The notes under the pieces are model-generated. The model made no database searches, had not been told where the DNA came from, and worked only from the letters and a program-made list of their open reading frames with translations. From the NCBI GenBank assembly GCA_021163815.1, contig JAGGTJ010000038.1, positions 1 to 34,767 of the forward strand: a DNA stretch of 34,767 nt. Reading direction: 5' to 3'. Positions 8,812-19,149 of this stretch are shown in pieces. This DNA is from Deltaproteobacteria bacterium (GTDB lineage Bacteria > Desulfobacterota > DSM-4660 > Desulfatiglandales > Desulfatiglandaceae). The first letter of the stretch is position 1. Each line of letters starts with the position of its first letter. The position numbers and the translations under genes are program-made.

Positions 8812-11406
8812 TCAAATAGTCAGTACAGACAGGATAGCAGTCCTTATTTTTTCTATCTGATTTGGATCATCCACCTTCTGTCCATCAAAATCCCTTACAT
8901 AAAACACATCAACCACCTGATCCACCTTTGTGGCTATCTTTGCCACCCAGATGTCGAGATGACATTCAAACAGGGCATTGGTAACACTAAAAAGAAGACC
9001 GGGAAAATCATATGTAATAACCTCAATTATTGTAAAAAAACTGGAGCTTTCATTGTCCACATTCACCTTGGAGGGACGTTTGTAAAAGGAGCTATCAAGT
9101 GAAACATGGGATGATTTTTTCTCAAGAATCACACCAGGATCAATCTTGCCTGAAATGGCAGATAAAAGGCACTGTTTTGTTTTTCTCCATTTTTCATCCT
9201 CACGTATCAAATCCAGCGGCGGCTTGACCTTGAACACATCAAGGGCAATATTGTTACGCCAGGTGTAGACCTGGCTTTCAAGTATATCAATATGGTTCAG
9301 GGTGAATGTGCCTGCAATTTTTGAAAACAGTCCGGGTTGATCATATGCGCATATGGTTACAACTCTTGTGTTTGATTCAGGGCTTTTTGTCACCTCCCAT
9401 GCAGCAGGTGCATCTTTCATGCTTCTGTACAGATGTATATGCCTTATAATATCATGAGCTGAGGTGTAAAGGAAATAACGGGGTGACATAAATTTAAATA
9501 TCTTTTTCACTTCCTCCTTTTCTTCTTTATCTTCAAAAACAGCCAGAACATCCTGCTTTTTCTGCGCCACACCGTTTACTGCCTTTCCGGAAGCAAGTTC
9601 TCCCCCTTCTAAGATATGCAGAACCTTGATAAAGAGATTCTGCATCAATGCCGCTGTCCAGTCGTTCCACGCAGCAGGCCCTGTAGCGATTGAATCGGCA
9701 ACGGTCAACAGATATAGCATCTTCAGGCGTCCAATCTGCATGACCTTCCTGGCCAGTCTTATGGCAGTCTCTTCATCATTTATATCCCTTCTTGCTGCAA
9801 TCTTTGCCAGAGTAAGATGCTCTTTAATCAAAAATGTCACTGTCTCTATGGCACTATTCTCAAAATGAAATTCCCTGAGTATACGCTCTGCAATAACGGC
9901 CCCTCTGTCCGAATGGTTTTGTCCTTTTTCGCCCTTACCTATATCGTGCAGAAGAGCCGCCCATAACAGCAGTTTCTTTTTATTCAACCCCCTATAAAGC
10001 TGGTGACATAATCGGGTCCGGGGATCATCAGAGATTCTTCCAAATTCCTTGATCGCCTTGACTGTTAGTAGGCAATGTTTGTCCACAGGATGTATGTGAT
10101 AATGATCATGCTGAATCCGGTTCGTTATTAATTTATACTGGGGGATAAGCTGTTGGAGAAATCCCGAAGACAACATCTCGGTTAGTACACTGTGTCTGGT
10201 CTCAGATGCCCTCAAAATATCTTCAAAAGTCTTAACCGTGGATACAGATGTCCTCAGCTTTTCGTCAAAAAGATATGCCATATCCCTTATAAGCAGCTTG
10301 GCCTCGGAACTTAAAGGCATCTTAAGACGCAGACTCTCTTCAAATATCTTCATCAACAGGGATGGAGATTTTGCAATATCTTCAGAGGAAGAAAACGTAA
10401 GCATTCCTTCCTTTACCTTGATACCCCTTACATGGGACTGTTGAGGCAGTTTTTTTAGGGATCTTTTCTTCCTGTAGTAACCATGTTCAACGACAAAGGT
10501 CATATAGATATTTTTCAGGGACTCCATATGTCCATGGAGATCCCCAAGAAATTTCTCTACAGGAAACTGTCCGTTTGAACTGTCGTAATGCAGAATATCG
10601 GCGAGTTTTGTCTGATATTCAAAATAGAGCTGATCACACCTTCTGCCGGCCATACAGTGCAGATGGTTTCTTATCTTCCATATAAAGGAAAGGTCTGTCT
10701 TCAGTGTTTCATAACCTGCATATGAAAGATATCCAAGAAATTTCAGGTCCTTTGATCTCTTTATTTCCGATCTGAGCCTGGCAAGCCACAAAATTGTATG
10801 ATAATCTCTTAGCCCTCCCCGGCCTTCCTTAAGATTAGGCTCAAGCAGAAAACTTGAATCACCATATCGTGCATGACGAATCATACTGTCCTTAACAAGG
10901 GCTGAAACAATTTTTTTTGCCCTTTGCGGAGTGATTCCTGTTTTCATCCGCCGTGTGAAGCTCGTATACAGGGCTGACTGTCCACAGATAAAACGGGCAT
11001 CAAGAAAAGAGGTCAAAACCTGGTTGTTACGAAGCGCAAGTGTTATGCACTCCTTTATCGAACGAGTGGCACAACTGACATCGAAACCGATATCCCAAAG
11101 GGGATAAATTATATCCCTTACAATTGCCTTGGCCTTTTTTGGAACCCTTTTATCAAAAAGCAGCAGGATATCCAGATCGGAATGTATGCACATTTCCCCC
11201 CGGCCATATCCCCCAAGGGCAACAATGGCATAAGGGTTTTTTCGTATATCTATGGCCGAACCAACGGGGCTCTCCTCAAAACTTCTGCGGAAATAGTTAT
11301 CCAGAATATTGCTGTAACGCCTGAAAAAACCAAGCTCCTCTCCCTTCATAAAACTTGATATCAGGGAAGTTCGATCTTTTTCTAAAATTTTCATAGCATC
11401 TTTCAT
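8812..11406 (-). CDS. glnD: Bifunctional uridylyltransferase/uridylyl-removing enzyme (PII uridylyltransferase)
   Basis: NTase motif GGYGRGEMCIHSDLDILLLFD, HD domain LLHDIGKGEKGQNHSDRGA, two C-terminal ACT regions; start MKDAMKILEK preferred because the upstream extension is repeat-derived. Confidence 0.95.
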   Translation of the reverse strand: MKDAMKILEKDRTSLISSFMKGEELGFFRRYSNILDNYFRRSFEESPVGSAIDIRKNPYAIVALGGYGRGEMCIHSDLDILLLFDKRVPKKAKAIVRDIIYPLWDIGFDVSCATRSIKECITLALRNNQVLTSFLDARFICGQSALYTSFTRRMKTGITPQRAKKIVSALVKDSMIRHARYGDSSFLLEPNLKEGRGGLRDYHTILWLARLRSEIKRSKDLKFLGYLSYAGYETLKTDLSFIWKIRNHLHCMAGRRCDQLYFEYQTKLADILHYDSSNGQFPVEKFLGDLHGHMESLKNIYMTFVVEHGYYRKKRSLKKLPQQSHVRGIKVKEGMLTFSSSEDIAKSPSLLMKIFEESLRLKMPLSSEAKLLIRDMAYLFDEKLRTSVSTVKTFEDILRASETRHSVLTEMLSSGFLQQLIPQYKLITNRIQHDHYHIHPVDKHCLLTVKAIKEFGRISDDPRTRLCHQLYRGLNKKKLLLWAALLHDIGKGEKGQNHSDRGAVIAERILREFHFENSAIETVTFLIKEHLTLAKIAARRDINDEETAIRLARKVMQIGRLKMLYLLTVADSIATGPAAWNDWTAALMQNLFIKVLHILEGGELASGKAVNGVAQKKQDVLAVFEDKEEKEEVKKIFKFMSPRYFLYTSAHDIIRHIHLYRSMKDAPAAWEVTKSPESNTRVVTICAYDQPGLFSKIAGTFTLNHIDILESQVYTWRNNIALDVFKVKPPLDLIREDEKWRKTKQCLLSAISGKIDPGVILEKKSSHVSLDSSFYKRPSKVNVDNESSSFFTIIEVITYDFPGLLFSVTNALFECHLDIWVAKIATKVDQVVDVFYVRDFDGQKVDDPNQIEKIRTAILSVLTI

Positions 11407-11416
11407 GACAAATAAT

Positions 11417-11446
11417 TGATAAACCTGTAAAAAGTCGAGTCGATGG
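11417..11446 (+). repeat. Solo family T terminal sequence directly upstream of glnD
   Basis: TGATAAACCTGTAAAAAGTCGAGTCGATGG matches 6398-6427 TGATGAACCTGTAAAAAGTCGAGTAGATGG. Confidence 0.65.
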
Positions 11447-12097
11447 TGTTGTGAAAGGATATACAGCAATACATATGCCATAAGAAAAATTGTACGCTAA
11501 GTGGCATAAATATATATATAACATCAAAAATTAATATTGTATGCATCTTTCATAGTTAATACATTTTTGTAGAATATCAGTCTATAAAAAGACAAAATTG
11601 TAGTAAGCAGGCGTTTTTGTTGCTCTCAAGATCCCTGCATGTAATTTTTTATCGTGAAAACATACAATCTGAAACCTGCTGACATAAAGTTTATCGAAAA
11701 CCAGCCTGAGATGGGTCAAGACAGTAGGGGGATGAACTCTTTTTAAAAGGCCTCCTCCCCCAGCGCTACGTTTGCTGTTATTCCCCTAATTATTGAGCTG
11801 ATACGTCATAACTCTCTATTTATGAATAATTTTTTCAGCCCTTAGGTAAGATGGATTTTTTGATAGGGGTTTATGAAGTTTGAGAAAAAGACCTTGATGA
11901 AAAACGTAAAACCCTGTTGACAAAACCATTGTTCTCACCGTAAAAGATACGAAGCGATCAGCTATCGGTATTACGGTTTAATGAAGACTTCCAACGAACT
12001 TAATTCACAGGAAGTCATACAACCACTTTATGTTATTTGATATTTAACCTAAATCTTGCGCGTCGAATTTGCCGAAGATTTAAGGCGGCAAGGGTGT

Positions 12098-12245
12098 AGA
12101 CGTACTGCGATATTTTAACTTACTGTCAACACTGCGAATTCAGTAAAATTAGGTGTTGCCCTAAGGGTAAACTATTTCCAAAAACTGCCGCATTCAAAGC
12201 GATGCGTGTCACGCAAGCACAACCTTCCTATAATTTTCGTTGACA
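12098..12245 (-). repeat. Dispersed repeat family B, uninterrupted copy
   Basis: Reverse complement TCAACGAAAATTATAGGAAGGTTGTGCTTGCGTGACACGCATCGCTTTGAATGCGGCAGTTTTTGGAAATAGTTTACCCTTAGGGCAACACCTAATTTTACTGAA matches 8017-8071 joined to 8179-8224. Confidence 0.75.
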
Positions 12246-12339
12246 TTAACAGCATGGTTTTCTTTTTGAAAATAGTTTATGCGGGTTTTACGTCTGGAAA
12301 GATCATCTTATGTCTTAAAAATATTCGAGGATTCAAGTT

Positions 12340-13917
12340 ATGGAAAATATATCTGAAGGCAGATCATGGATAAATATCTGCATACCTGAAATAACGCCGC
12401 CTAGCCTAAAAAACAACACTGCGGATACAGATCGCTTAATTAAAGGGATAAAAAAAAGTATTGATTCTGAAAACGTATCAGTAGACCTTTCTCTTATAAA
12501 AAAACTGCCGCATCTTTTAAGACAGTATAACTACGCAGTTAAGGCAGGTGGTTATGAGGACGAAGGCATATGGAACTTAATAGATGTTTTTCCGTCTGAT
12601 CAGGATGACAGGTTTTATGGTCTTGCAGTTGACCTGGGTAGCACTACAGTGGTGGGGCGGCTGATTGACCTGAACAAAAAAAGCATTGTAGATGAAATGC
12701 ACTTTAACAATCCCCAAATAGCTATAGGTTCTGATATCCTTACAAGGATACACTATGCAAACAGCAAAGAAGGAGGGTTGGAAGAACTCCAGAATCTTGT
12801 GATGAGTACTATAAACAGGGAACTGCTTAAGATTACGGAAAAACATGCTATCTCTTCCCGTTATATTGTGGGCATGACAATAGCCGGAAATACAGCGATG
12901 ACTCATTTTTTTCTGGGGCTTACTCCCTATTGGATATGCAGGGAACCCTATATTCCTGTAGTAAATAAACCGCCTGTTATCAGGGCTGGAGAAATAGGCC
13001 TTGGTATTAACCGGAATGCCCCTGTTTTTGTTTTTCCTAATATCGGGAGTTACTTTGGTGGTGATTTGATAGCAGGAATACTGGCCTCACAGATTACACA
13101 TGAAAAGGAGCCATGTTTTCTTGTTGATGTAGGTACTAACGCTGAGGTGGTTATAGGTAATTCTGAGTGGCTGATGGCCTGTGCAGGAGCTGCAGGGCCT
13201 GCACTTGAGGGAGGTGTTGCCAGTATGGGAATGATGGCCGGCCCTGGAGTTATTGACAAGGTTAAAATAGATCCTGATACATTAAAAATAGATGTATCTA
13301 CAATTTCAGGAGATCCGCCTGTAGGCATATGTGGGTCAGGGCTTATAGACCTGGTTGCTCAATTGTTTTTGGCAGGTATGATTGATATCAGGGGAAAATT
13401 TGTGCCGGAGCGGTGCGGAGACAGGTTGGTGGAACAGGATGGCATTATGTGCCTAATCATTGTTCCGGCGGAAGAGTCTGGTACAGGAAGGCCTCTGACA
13501 TTAAGTCAGCCGGATATAGATGCCCTTATCAGGTCAAAAGGCGCCATGTATACCATATTGACAACTATCAGCAATACAGTCGGAATCTCAATGAATGAGA
13601 TCAAAAAATTTTTTGTAGCAGGAACATTTGGCTCTTATATTAATCCCAGATCTGCTATAATACTTGGTATGTTACCGGACATTCCCATTGAAAAATTTGT
13701 ATCTTTGGGTAATACCTCTCTAAAGGGGGCCCAAATGGTACTTTTATCAGCAGATGCAAAACAGGAAACAGAGAAAATACGTGATCAGATTGCCTATCTT
13801 GAATTAAATGTGAACCAGGAATTTATGAATCTTTTCAGTGCGGCAAAATTTATTCCTCATACTGACAGGGCTTTATTCCCCTCAGTGCCAATTGTCTCTA
13901 CAGCAAACAATACCTGA
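12340..13917 (+). CDS. ASKHA-domain / DUF4445 protein, RACo-like corrinoid-activating ATPase, without N-terminal 2Fe-2S domain
   Basis: AVDLGSTTVVGRLIDL, GMTIAGNTAMTHFFLGL, FLVDVGTNAEVVIG, CAGAAGPALEGG, ICGSGLIDLVAQL; the N-terminus begins in the linker-like region (ITPPSLKNNTADTDRLIKGI). Confidence 0.85.
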   Translation: MENISEGRSWINICIPEITPPSLKNNTADTDRLIKGIKKSIDSENVSVDLSLIKKLPHLLRQYNYAVKAGGYEDEGIWNLIDVFPSDQDDRFYGLAVDLGSTTVVGRLIDLNKKSIVDEMHFNNPQIAIGSDILTRIHYANSKEGGLEELQNLVMSTINRELLKITEKHAISSRYIVGMTIAGNTAMTHFFLGLTPYWICREPYIPVVNKPPVIRAGEIGLGINRNAPVFVFPNIGSYFGGDLIAGILASQITHEKEPCFLVDVGTNAEVVIGNSEWLMACAGAAGPALEGGVASMGMMAGPGVIDKVKIDPDTLKIDVSTISGDPPVGICGSGLIDLVAQLFLAGMIDIRGKFVPERCGDRLVEQDGIMCLIIVPAEESGTGRPLTLSQPDIDALIRSKGAMYTILTTISNTVGISMNEIKKFFVAGTFGSYINPRSAIILGMLPDIPIEKFVSLGNTSLKGAQMVLLSADAKQETEKIRDQIAYLELNVNQEFMNLFSAAKFIPHTDRALFPSVPIVSTANNT

Positions 13918-14086
13918 ACTTAGGTAGGTTTTTGCTTGCTTCCAGGCTTTTGCCTGTTTGACACATCAAGCTATGTTTTTTATTTCAAGGGAATGAGTTT
14001 GTGCTGATTTTTATGAGGTTTGTGGGTATGGTTTTGGGATAGATTTTACACACAATATACACAGAATAGCAAAAAGGAGATGTTAC

Positions 14087-15667
14087 ATGAAGGTTCTTGT
14101 CAGTGATCAGCTCTCTGATATAGGAGTAAAACTTTTAAATGAGGCAGAAGGAATAGAGGTAGATGTCAATACAGGGTTAAGTCATGATGAACTCAAGGAA
14201 ATTATAGGTGATTATGATGGCCTTGTTATTCGCAGTGCCACCAAAGTTACTGAGGATATTATAAAGGCAGCAAAAAAACTCAAGGTGATCGGCAGGGCGG
14301 GTATTGGTCTGGATAATGTAGATATTCCTGCTGCCAGCAAACAGGGTATTGTGGTAATGAACACACCGGACGGCAATACCATTACTACTGCAGAACATAC
14401 CATTGCCATGATAATGGCCTTATCGAGAAATATCCCCCAGGCTACTGCATCTCTTAAGGCAGGTAAGTGGGAAAAGAAAAAATTAAAGGGCCGTGAGGTC
14501 TTTAACAAGACACTTGGTCTTATTGGTGTTGGACATATCGGCCGGATTGTGGCAGACAGGGCCAAGGGAATGAAAATGAAGGTAATTGTGTATGATCCAT
14601 ACATAAAACCTGAGGCCATTGAAAAGTTGGGGATAAGATCCGTTTCCTTTGAGGATTTGCTTAAAGAGTCGGATTATATAACAGTTCATACGCCCAAGAC
14701 GGATGAAACCACCAACCTGATCGACCGTGATGCTATGAGCAAGATGAAACAGGGCGCCATGATAATAAACTGTGCCCGTGGTGGAATCGTCAATGAAGAT
14801 GATCTTTACGAGGCACTTAAATCCGGGCATCTTGGAGGGGCTGCCTTTGATGTGTTTACAACAGAACCCCCTGGACAACATAAGCTTATGACCCTTCCCA
14901 ACTTTATTTGTACCCCACATTTGGGGGCATCTACTAAAGAGGCCCAGGATAATGTGGCTAAGGATGTCGCGAATCAGATCATACTGTACCTGCTTCATGG
15001 TACTGTAAAGAATGCCGTTAATGTGCCCAGCATCAGCTCTGAACTTATGAATCTGCTCAGACCCTGGGCCGTTCTTACAGAGAAGCTTGGACGTCTCCAG
15101 GCCCAACTTTCAAACAGTGCCATCATTGAAGTTATAATTGATTATGCCGGTTCAATAACAGAACAGGATGTAGCGCCTTTAACCACTTCCATGCTTAAAG
15201 GTCTTATGGCTCCAATACTTGGCGATGATGTAAACTTTGTCAATGCCCCTTTTATAGCTGCTGATCGTGGTATAAAGGTTATAGAATCAAAGAGCCAGAC
15301 TTCTGAAGATTTTTCAAGCCTGATCACATTGAAGGTAAAGACACTGGAAGATGAAAATGTTGTTTCCGGTACCGTGTTCGGTAAAGACATGCACAGGATT
15401 TTGAGCATAAATGATTTTCGTCTTGAAGCAATCCCCGAAGGACATAACCTGCTTATATACAACGAGGATATTCCAGGCACAATAGGGAAAATCGGAACAA
15501 CTATCGGAAGCCATGGAATCAATATCAATCGTATGCAGGTAGGAGAAGAAAAGGAAAAAGGCCAAAATGTTATTTTGTTGACTACCAGTACCGTGGTTGA
15601 TGATGATACCTTAAAGGAGCTTGAAAAGTTGGACAATATTTTTTCTGTAAGGAGAATAGACTTATAG
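14087..15667 (+). CDS. serA: D-3-phosphoglycerate dehydrogenase
   Basis: Full-length SerA with NAD-binding GLIGVGHIGRIVADRAKGMKMKVIVYDPY, intervening domain and C-terminal ACT (DIPGTIGKIGTTIGSHGININRMQVG). Confidence 0.96.
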   Translation: MKVLVSDQLSDIGVKLLNEAEGIEVDVNTGLSHDELKEIIGDYDGLVIRSATKVTEDIIKAAKKLKVIGRAGIGLDNVDIPAASKQGIVVMNTPDGNTITTAEHTIAMIMALSRNIPQATASLKAGKWEKKKLKGREVFNKTLGLIGVGHIGRIVADRAKGMKMKVIVYDPYIKPEAIEKLGIRSVSFEDLLKESDYITVHTPKTDETTNLIDRDAMSKMKQGAMIINCARGGIVNEDDLYEALKSGHLGGAAFDVFTTEPPGQHKLMTLPNFICTPHLGASTKEAQDNVAKDVANQIILYLLHGTVKNAVNVPSISSELMNLLRPWAVLTEKLGRLQAQLSNSAIIEVIIDYAGSITEQDVAPLTTSMLKGLMAPILGDDVNFVNAPFIAADRGIKVIESKSQTSEDFSSLITLKVKTLEDENVVSGTVFGKDMHRILSINDFRLEAIPEGHNLLIYNEDIPGTIGKIGTTIGSHGININRMQVGEEKEKGQNVILLTTSTVVDDDTLKELEKLDNIFSVRRIDL

Positions 15668-15676
15668 GAGAGAGAT

Positions 15677-16111
15677 ATGGATGAAGAAAAAAAAGGCTTT
15701 GTAATTAAAGACAGGCGTGCTTTTGACAAGGATGGAAAGTTAAAAGAAAACCCTGAATCTATGCATAGTTCTGATGCCAAAGGGGGTGAAAACGCACCAA
15801 AGGAAAAAAAGGCACCAAAGGAAAAAAAGGCAGATAAAGGAAAAGAACGGCAGAGTACAACACCTTTGCCGGAGGTCAACTTTACCTCGCTTGTTTTCAG
15901 CCTTAGCTCATCTGCCCTGTTCTATTTGGGCGAAGTAGCTGATCCAGAGACAAATCAGCCAAAAAAGGATTTATCTCTTGCCAAACATACAATAGATACT
16001 ATTTCAATGTTGAAGGATAAAACAAAAGGTAACCTGACAGATGAAGAAGACAAGTTTATTACTACTGTAATTGCAGATCTGAAATGGCGTTATGTAAAGG
16101 CTCTTGAGTGA
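15677..16111 (+). CDS. DUF1844 family protein
   Basis: C-terminal region VNFTSLVFSLSSSALFYLGEVADPETNQPKKDLSLAKHTIDTISMLKDKTKGNLTDEEDKFI; Lys-rich linker with tandem APKEKK. Confidence 0.85.
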   Translation: MDEEKKGFVIKDRRAFDKDGKLKENPESMHSSDAKGGENAPKEKKAPKEKKADKGKERQSTTPLPEVNFTSLVFSLSSSALFYLGEVADPETNQPKKDLSLAKHTIDTISMLKDKTKGNLTDEEDKFITTVIADLKWRYVKALE

Positions 16112-16179
16112 TTTTGTATGAGTGTCTTCAAACTGATGTGTATCATGTAAACACAACGTTCCAATAACAGCCTGATATT

Positions 16180-16199
16180 AAAGGCATAACGCCTTTTTT
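16180..16199 (+). terminator. Possible rho-independent terminator after the DUF1844 gene
   Basis: AAGGC-ATAAC-GCCTT followed by a T run; short stem. Confidence 0.4.
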
Positions 16200-16218
16200 G
16201 AAAAATGCTTTGTGCAGG

Positions 16219-16272
16219 TTTTACCGTAAAAGCGCACAAAATCGTGCTGAAAAATTAGGCGGTATTTTTCCT
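16219..16272 (-). repeat. Truncated family A copy (A4)
   Basis: TTTTACCGTAAAAGCGCACAAAATCGTGCTGAAAAATTAGGCGGTATTTTT. Confidence 0.65.
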
Positions 16273-16343
16273 TTTGTAACTGAGGCTGTTTCAAAACATT
16301 TGTATGAATATATGCAAAGAGTATTTGAGATAGGAGAACTCCC

Positions 16344-17390
16344 ATGAAAACAGGCGTTGTTATGGATGAACGGTACCTTGCTCATGATATGGGGGCATAC
16401 CATCCTGAAAGCCCAAAACGGCTGGAAGTCATTTATGATATGATAGAACAGCAGGGTGTAAAAGATATTGTTGAGAAGATCTCGCCTGAACGTGCTACCG
16501 AAGAAGAGCTTTCGTGGATACATTCTAAGGAATATATTAAAAGGATTGCAGATACAGCAGGAAAGGGGTATACGGTCCTTGATCCGGATACAAGCACATC
16601 TCCTGGCTCTTATGAGGCGGCATGTCTTATGGCAGGAGGAATTAACAGGGCCATTTCTTCTGTTGTTTCAGGACAGCTTGATAATGCCTTTGTTTTGGGA
16701 AGGCCACCTGGACACCATGCGGAAAAGGCAAGGGCTATGGGTTTCTGCCTTTTCAATAATGTGGCAATTGGTGCCAGGTATGCACAAAAACGACTTGGTC
16801 TCAAACGAGTACTTATAGTTGACTGGGATCTTCATCATGGCAATGGTTCTCAGCACTCTTTTAAAGATGATTCTTCTGTCCTGTACTTTTCGACTCACCA
16901 GTTTCCATATTATCCCGGAAGTGGCGCCGCTGATGAAACCGGTATTGGCGAGGGAGAAGGCTTTACAGTGAATGTCCCGCTGTCACCAGGATATGGCGAT
17001 GGTGAATATGTGGCTATATTCAAAAGGATTCTGGTGCCAATAGCCCTTGAATTCATACCGGAATTGATTCTTGTGTCAGCAGGTTTTGATATATACATGG
17101 ATGATCCACTTGGTGGTATGAGGGTTTCTCCTGCCGGGTTTGCAGCCTTAACAAGGTCTGTAATTGATATAGCGGACAGATGTTGCGGTGGGAAAGTGGT
17201 GTTGACCCTTGAAGGTGGATACTCTCTTAAGGGACTTAGAGATTCAGTCAAGGCAGTTCTTGAGGAGATGTCGGGAACATCAACAACCGATACGGAAAAG
17301 GTGATCTTACAGGCAGATGGGAACAAGCTGGATCGGGCTGTTCCCAGGGTCATTCAAATTCAGTCTGTGTACTGGAAAGGTCTGGAATAA
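16344..17390 (+). CDS. Histone deacetylase family / AcuC-like deacetylase
   Basis: [73 protein letters not shown]. Confidence 0.95.
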   Translation: MKTGVVMDERYLAHDMGAYHPESPKRLEVIYDMIEQQGVKDIVEKISPERATEEELSWIHSKEYIKRIADTAGKGYTVLDPDTSTSPGSYEAACLMAGGINRAISSVVSGQLDNAFVLGRPPGHHAEKARAMGFCLFNNVAIGARYAQKRLGLKRVLIVDWDLHHGNGSQHSFKDDSSVLYFSTHQFPYYPGSGAADETGIGEGEGFTVNVPLSPGYGDGEYVAIFKRILVPIALEFIPELILVSAGFDIYMDDPLGGMRVSPAGFAALTRSVIDIADRCCGGKVVLTLEGGYSLKGLRDSVKAVLEEMSGTSTTDTEKVILQADGNKLDRAVPRVIQIQSVYWKGLE

Positions 17391-17392
17391 AA

Positions 17393-17426
17393 ATCCCTGG
17401 TCTTTCAGGGATAAGATTTGTTTTTT
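17393..17426 (+). terminator. Possible rho-independent terminator after the deacetylase gene
   Basis: ATCCCTG-GTCTTT-CAGGGAT followed by AAGATTTGTTTTTT. Confidence 0.5.
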
Positions 17427-17457
17427 GTCTGCACACAAAAGATGTGTCTGCGTCTTT

Positions 17458-18561
17458 TTATTCCTTGTACAGGGGAAGCTGAACCTTGAATGTTGTGCCC
17501 TTGTTCTCTTCACTTTCGACTAAAAGATTGCCTCCCCTGTGATTTTCTATTATCTGTTTGCAGATTCCTAAACCAAGACCTGTTCCGTCTGCTTTTGTAG
17601 TGAAAAACGGATCAAATATTAAGTCCTTAATTTCATCGGGGATACCGCAACCGGTGTCTGAAACAATTATTTCTACCTTGTCGCCTCTTATCATGCGGGT
17701 CCCTATGTAAAGCTCTCCTCCGTTATCCATGGCCTCTATGGCATTTTTTAAAAGATTCAGCAATACCTGTTTTAGCTTATCTGTATCACTTTCCACATAA
17801 CAGTGGCCATTGTTGAGATCTAACCGAGTAACTATTCCCTTTTGTTTACATACCTCTTCTCCTTCAAAAAAAACATCCCTTAGCAACATATTAAGATCAA
17901 CCTTTTTGTATACCATTGCGGGAGGTGTATAATGTGCCCGGATTGTTTTCAGCAGGTTTTCAAGCCTTTTTATCTCATCGGTAATAATCTCCAGCTTTTT
18001 TGTGTCATTATCATTTTTGTGTTCTCGTAAAAGCTGTTGAGCAAATCCGCCAATTATCATTAAGGGATTCTGTATTTCATGGACTATTTCTGCCACTACC
18101 TTTCCAAGAGCGGCGAGCCGTTCTGTCCTTACTACCTGTGACTGAAGGTCCTTGATTACAGTAATATTGGTAATAACGGCGGTAAAATATGTTATCCCTT
18201 TGTATTCAAAACTGGAAAACGATATGTTAACAGGGATTTTTGTGCCATCTTTACGGACAATTGTCATTTCCTTGGAATGGGCAATATGTTCAGGGTGTTT
18301 TGTATCTTTTGTTTCAAGATAGTGTTTTACTGCCATGCGGTGCTTTTTGCTGCACTCAGGTGTCATTATGGTGTCAAGGTCACGACCAAGGACATCTTCA
18401 GCCCTGTAACCAAAAATCTTCTGAGCTGCCTCATTGAAAAAAAATATCTTGTGATTTTGGTCAATAGTAACAAACCCCTCATGTGTACTGTTAAGAGCGT
18501 TTCTCAGTATATAAATCTCCTTAGTGCTGATATGTGGATAAGGATCTGTTTTTTTTATCAT
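17458..18561 (-). CDS. PAS-domain sensor histidine kinase
   Basis: PAS region, H-box [19 protein letters not shown] boxes [56 protein letters not shown]. Confidence 0.95.
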   Translation of the reverse strand: MIKKTDPYPHISTKEIYILRNALNSTHEGFVTIDQNHKIFFFNEAAQKIFGYRAEDVLGRDLDTIMTPECSKKHRMAVKHYLETKDTKHPEHIAHSKEMTIVRKDGTKIPVNISFSSFEYKGITYFTAVITNITVIKDLQSQVVRTERLAALGKVVAEIVHEIQNPLMIIGGFAQQLLREHKNDNDTKKLEIITDEIKRLENLLKTIRAHYTPPAMVYKKVDLNMLLRDVFFEGEEVCKQKGIVTRLDLNNGHCYVESDTDKLKQVLLNLLKNAIEAMDNGGELYIGTRMIRGDKVEIIVSDTGCGIPDEIKDLIFDPFFTTKADGTGLGLGICKQIIENHRGGNLLVESEENKGTTFKVQLPLYKE

Positions 18562-18635
18562 CTACTGTTCTCCGGATTTTTTACGATGCCATCAATATTG
18601 GACAGCATTGGCCCTTTATGGGGATACATACAGAT

Positions 18636-19121
18636 CTATGATAACCTGTTTATTTTGTTTATTATGGTTGTTGTTGAAAAACCTTTTTCAAATGGGAGAG
18701 CTATGACTTTTCCTCCCCTGCCTTTTACCAGATCTGAACCGACTATCATATCTTCTGCCCAGTCTCCTCCCTTTACAAGGATGTCAGGTCTTAAAAAATC
18801 TATAACCGAGTAAGGCGTCTCTTCATCAAAGATGATGACGCTGTCTACAAAACCGATTGCTGCAAGTATCTCTGCCCGCACATTTTCATTAAGTACCGGT
18901 CTTTTTTCACCCTTTATGGCTCTTACGGACCTGTCGCTGTTTACTGCCACAATCAGATGGTCTCCCAGCCTGCCTGCAGCATACAGATAGCGGATATGGC
19001 CGGGATGGATAATATCAAAGCAGCCGTTTGTGAATACTATCTTTTTCCCCTGTTGCTTAAGCCCTGTTATCTCTTTTTTTGTCTCTTCGAGGTCTTTTAT
19101 CTTTTTGCGATAGGATTTCAT
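18636..19121 (-). CDS. rfaE2: D-glycero-beta-D-manno-heptose 1-phosphate adenylyltransferase (RfaE2/HldE C-terminal type)
   Basis: KIVFTNGCFDIIHPGHIRYLYAAGRLGDHLIVAVNSDRSVRAIKGEKRPV; start MKSYRKK preferred over the track start. Confidence 0.93.
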   Translation of the reverse strand: MKSYRKKIKDLEETKKEITGLKQQGKKIVFTNGCFDIIHPGHIRYLYAAGRLGDHLIVAVNSDRSVRAIKGEKRPVLNENVRAEILAAIGFVDSVIIFDEETPYSVIDFLRPDILVKGGDWAEDMIVGSDLVKGRGGKVIALPFEKGFSTTTIINKINRLS

Positions 19122-19149
19122 AGTGATAACCTTGAGCCAAATATCGGTT

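Noticed and set aside
12577-12906. 109-aa minus ORF inside the RACo-like gene, and similar antisense ORFs in serA, typA, glnA and bioA
   Set aside because: Shadow ORFs opposite strongly conserved genes.
13943-13956. CAGGC-TTTT-GCCTG hairpin after the RACo-like gene as a terminator
   Set aside because: 5-bp stem with only a weak T-tract; not supportable as a terminator.
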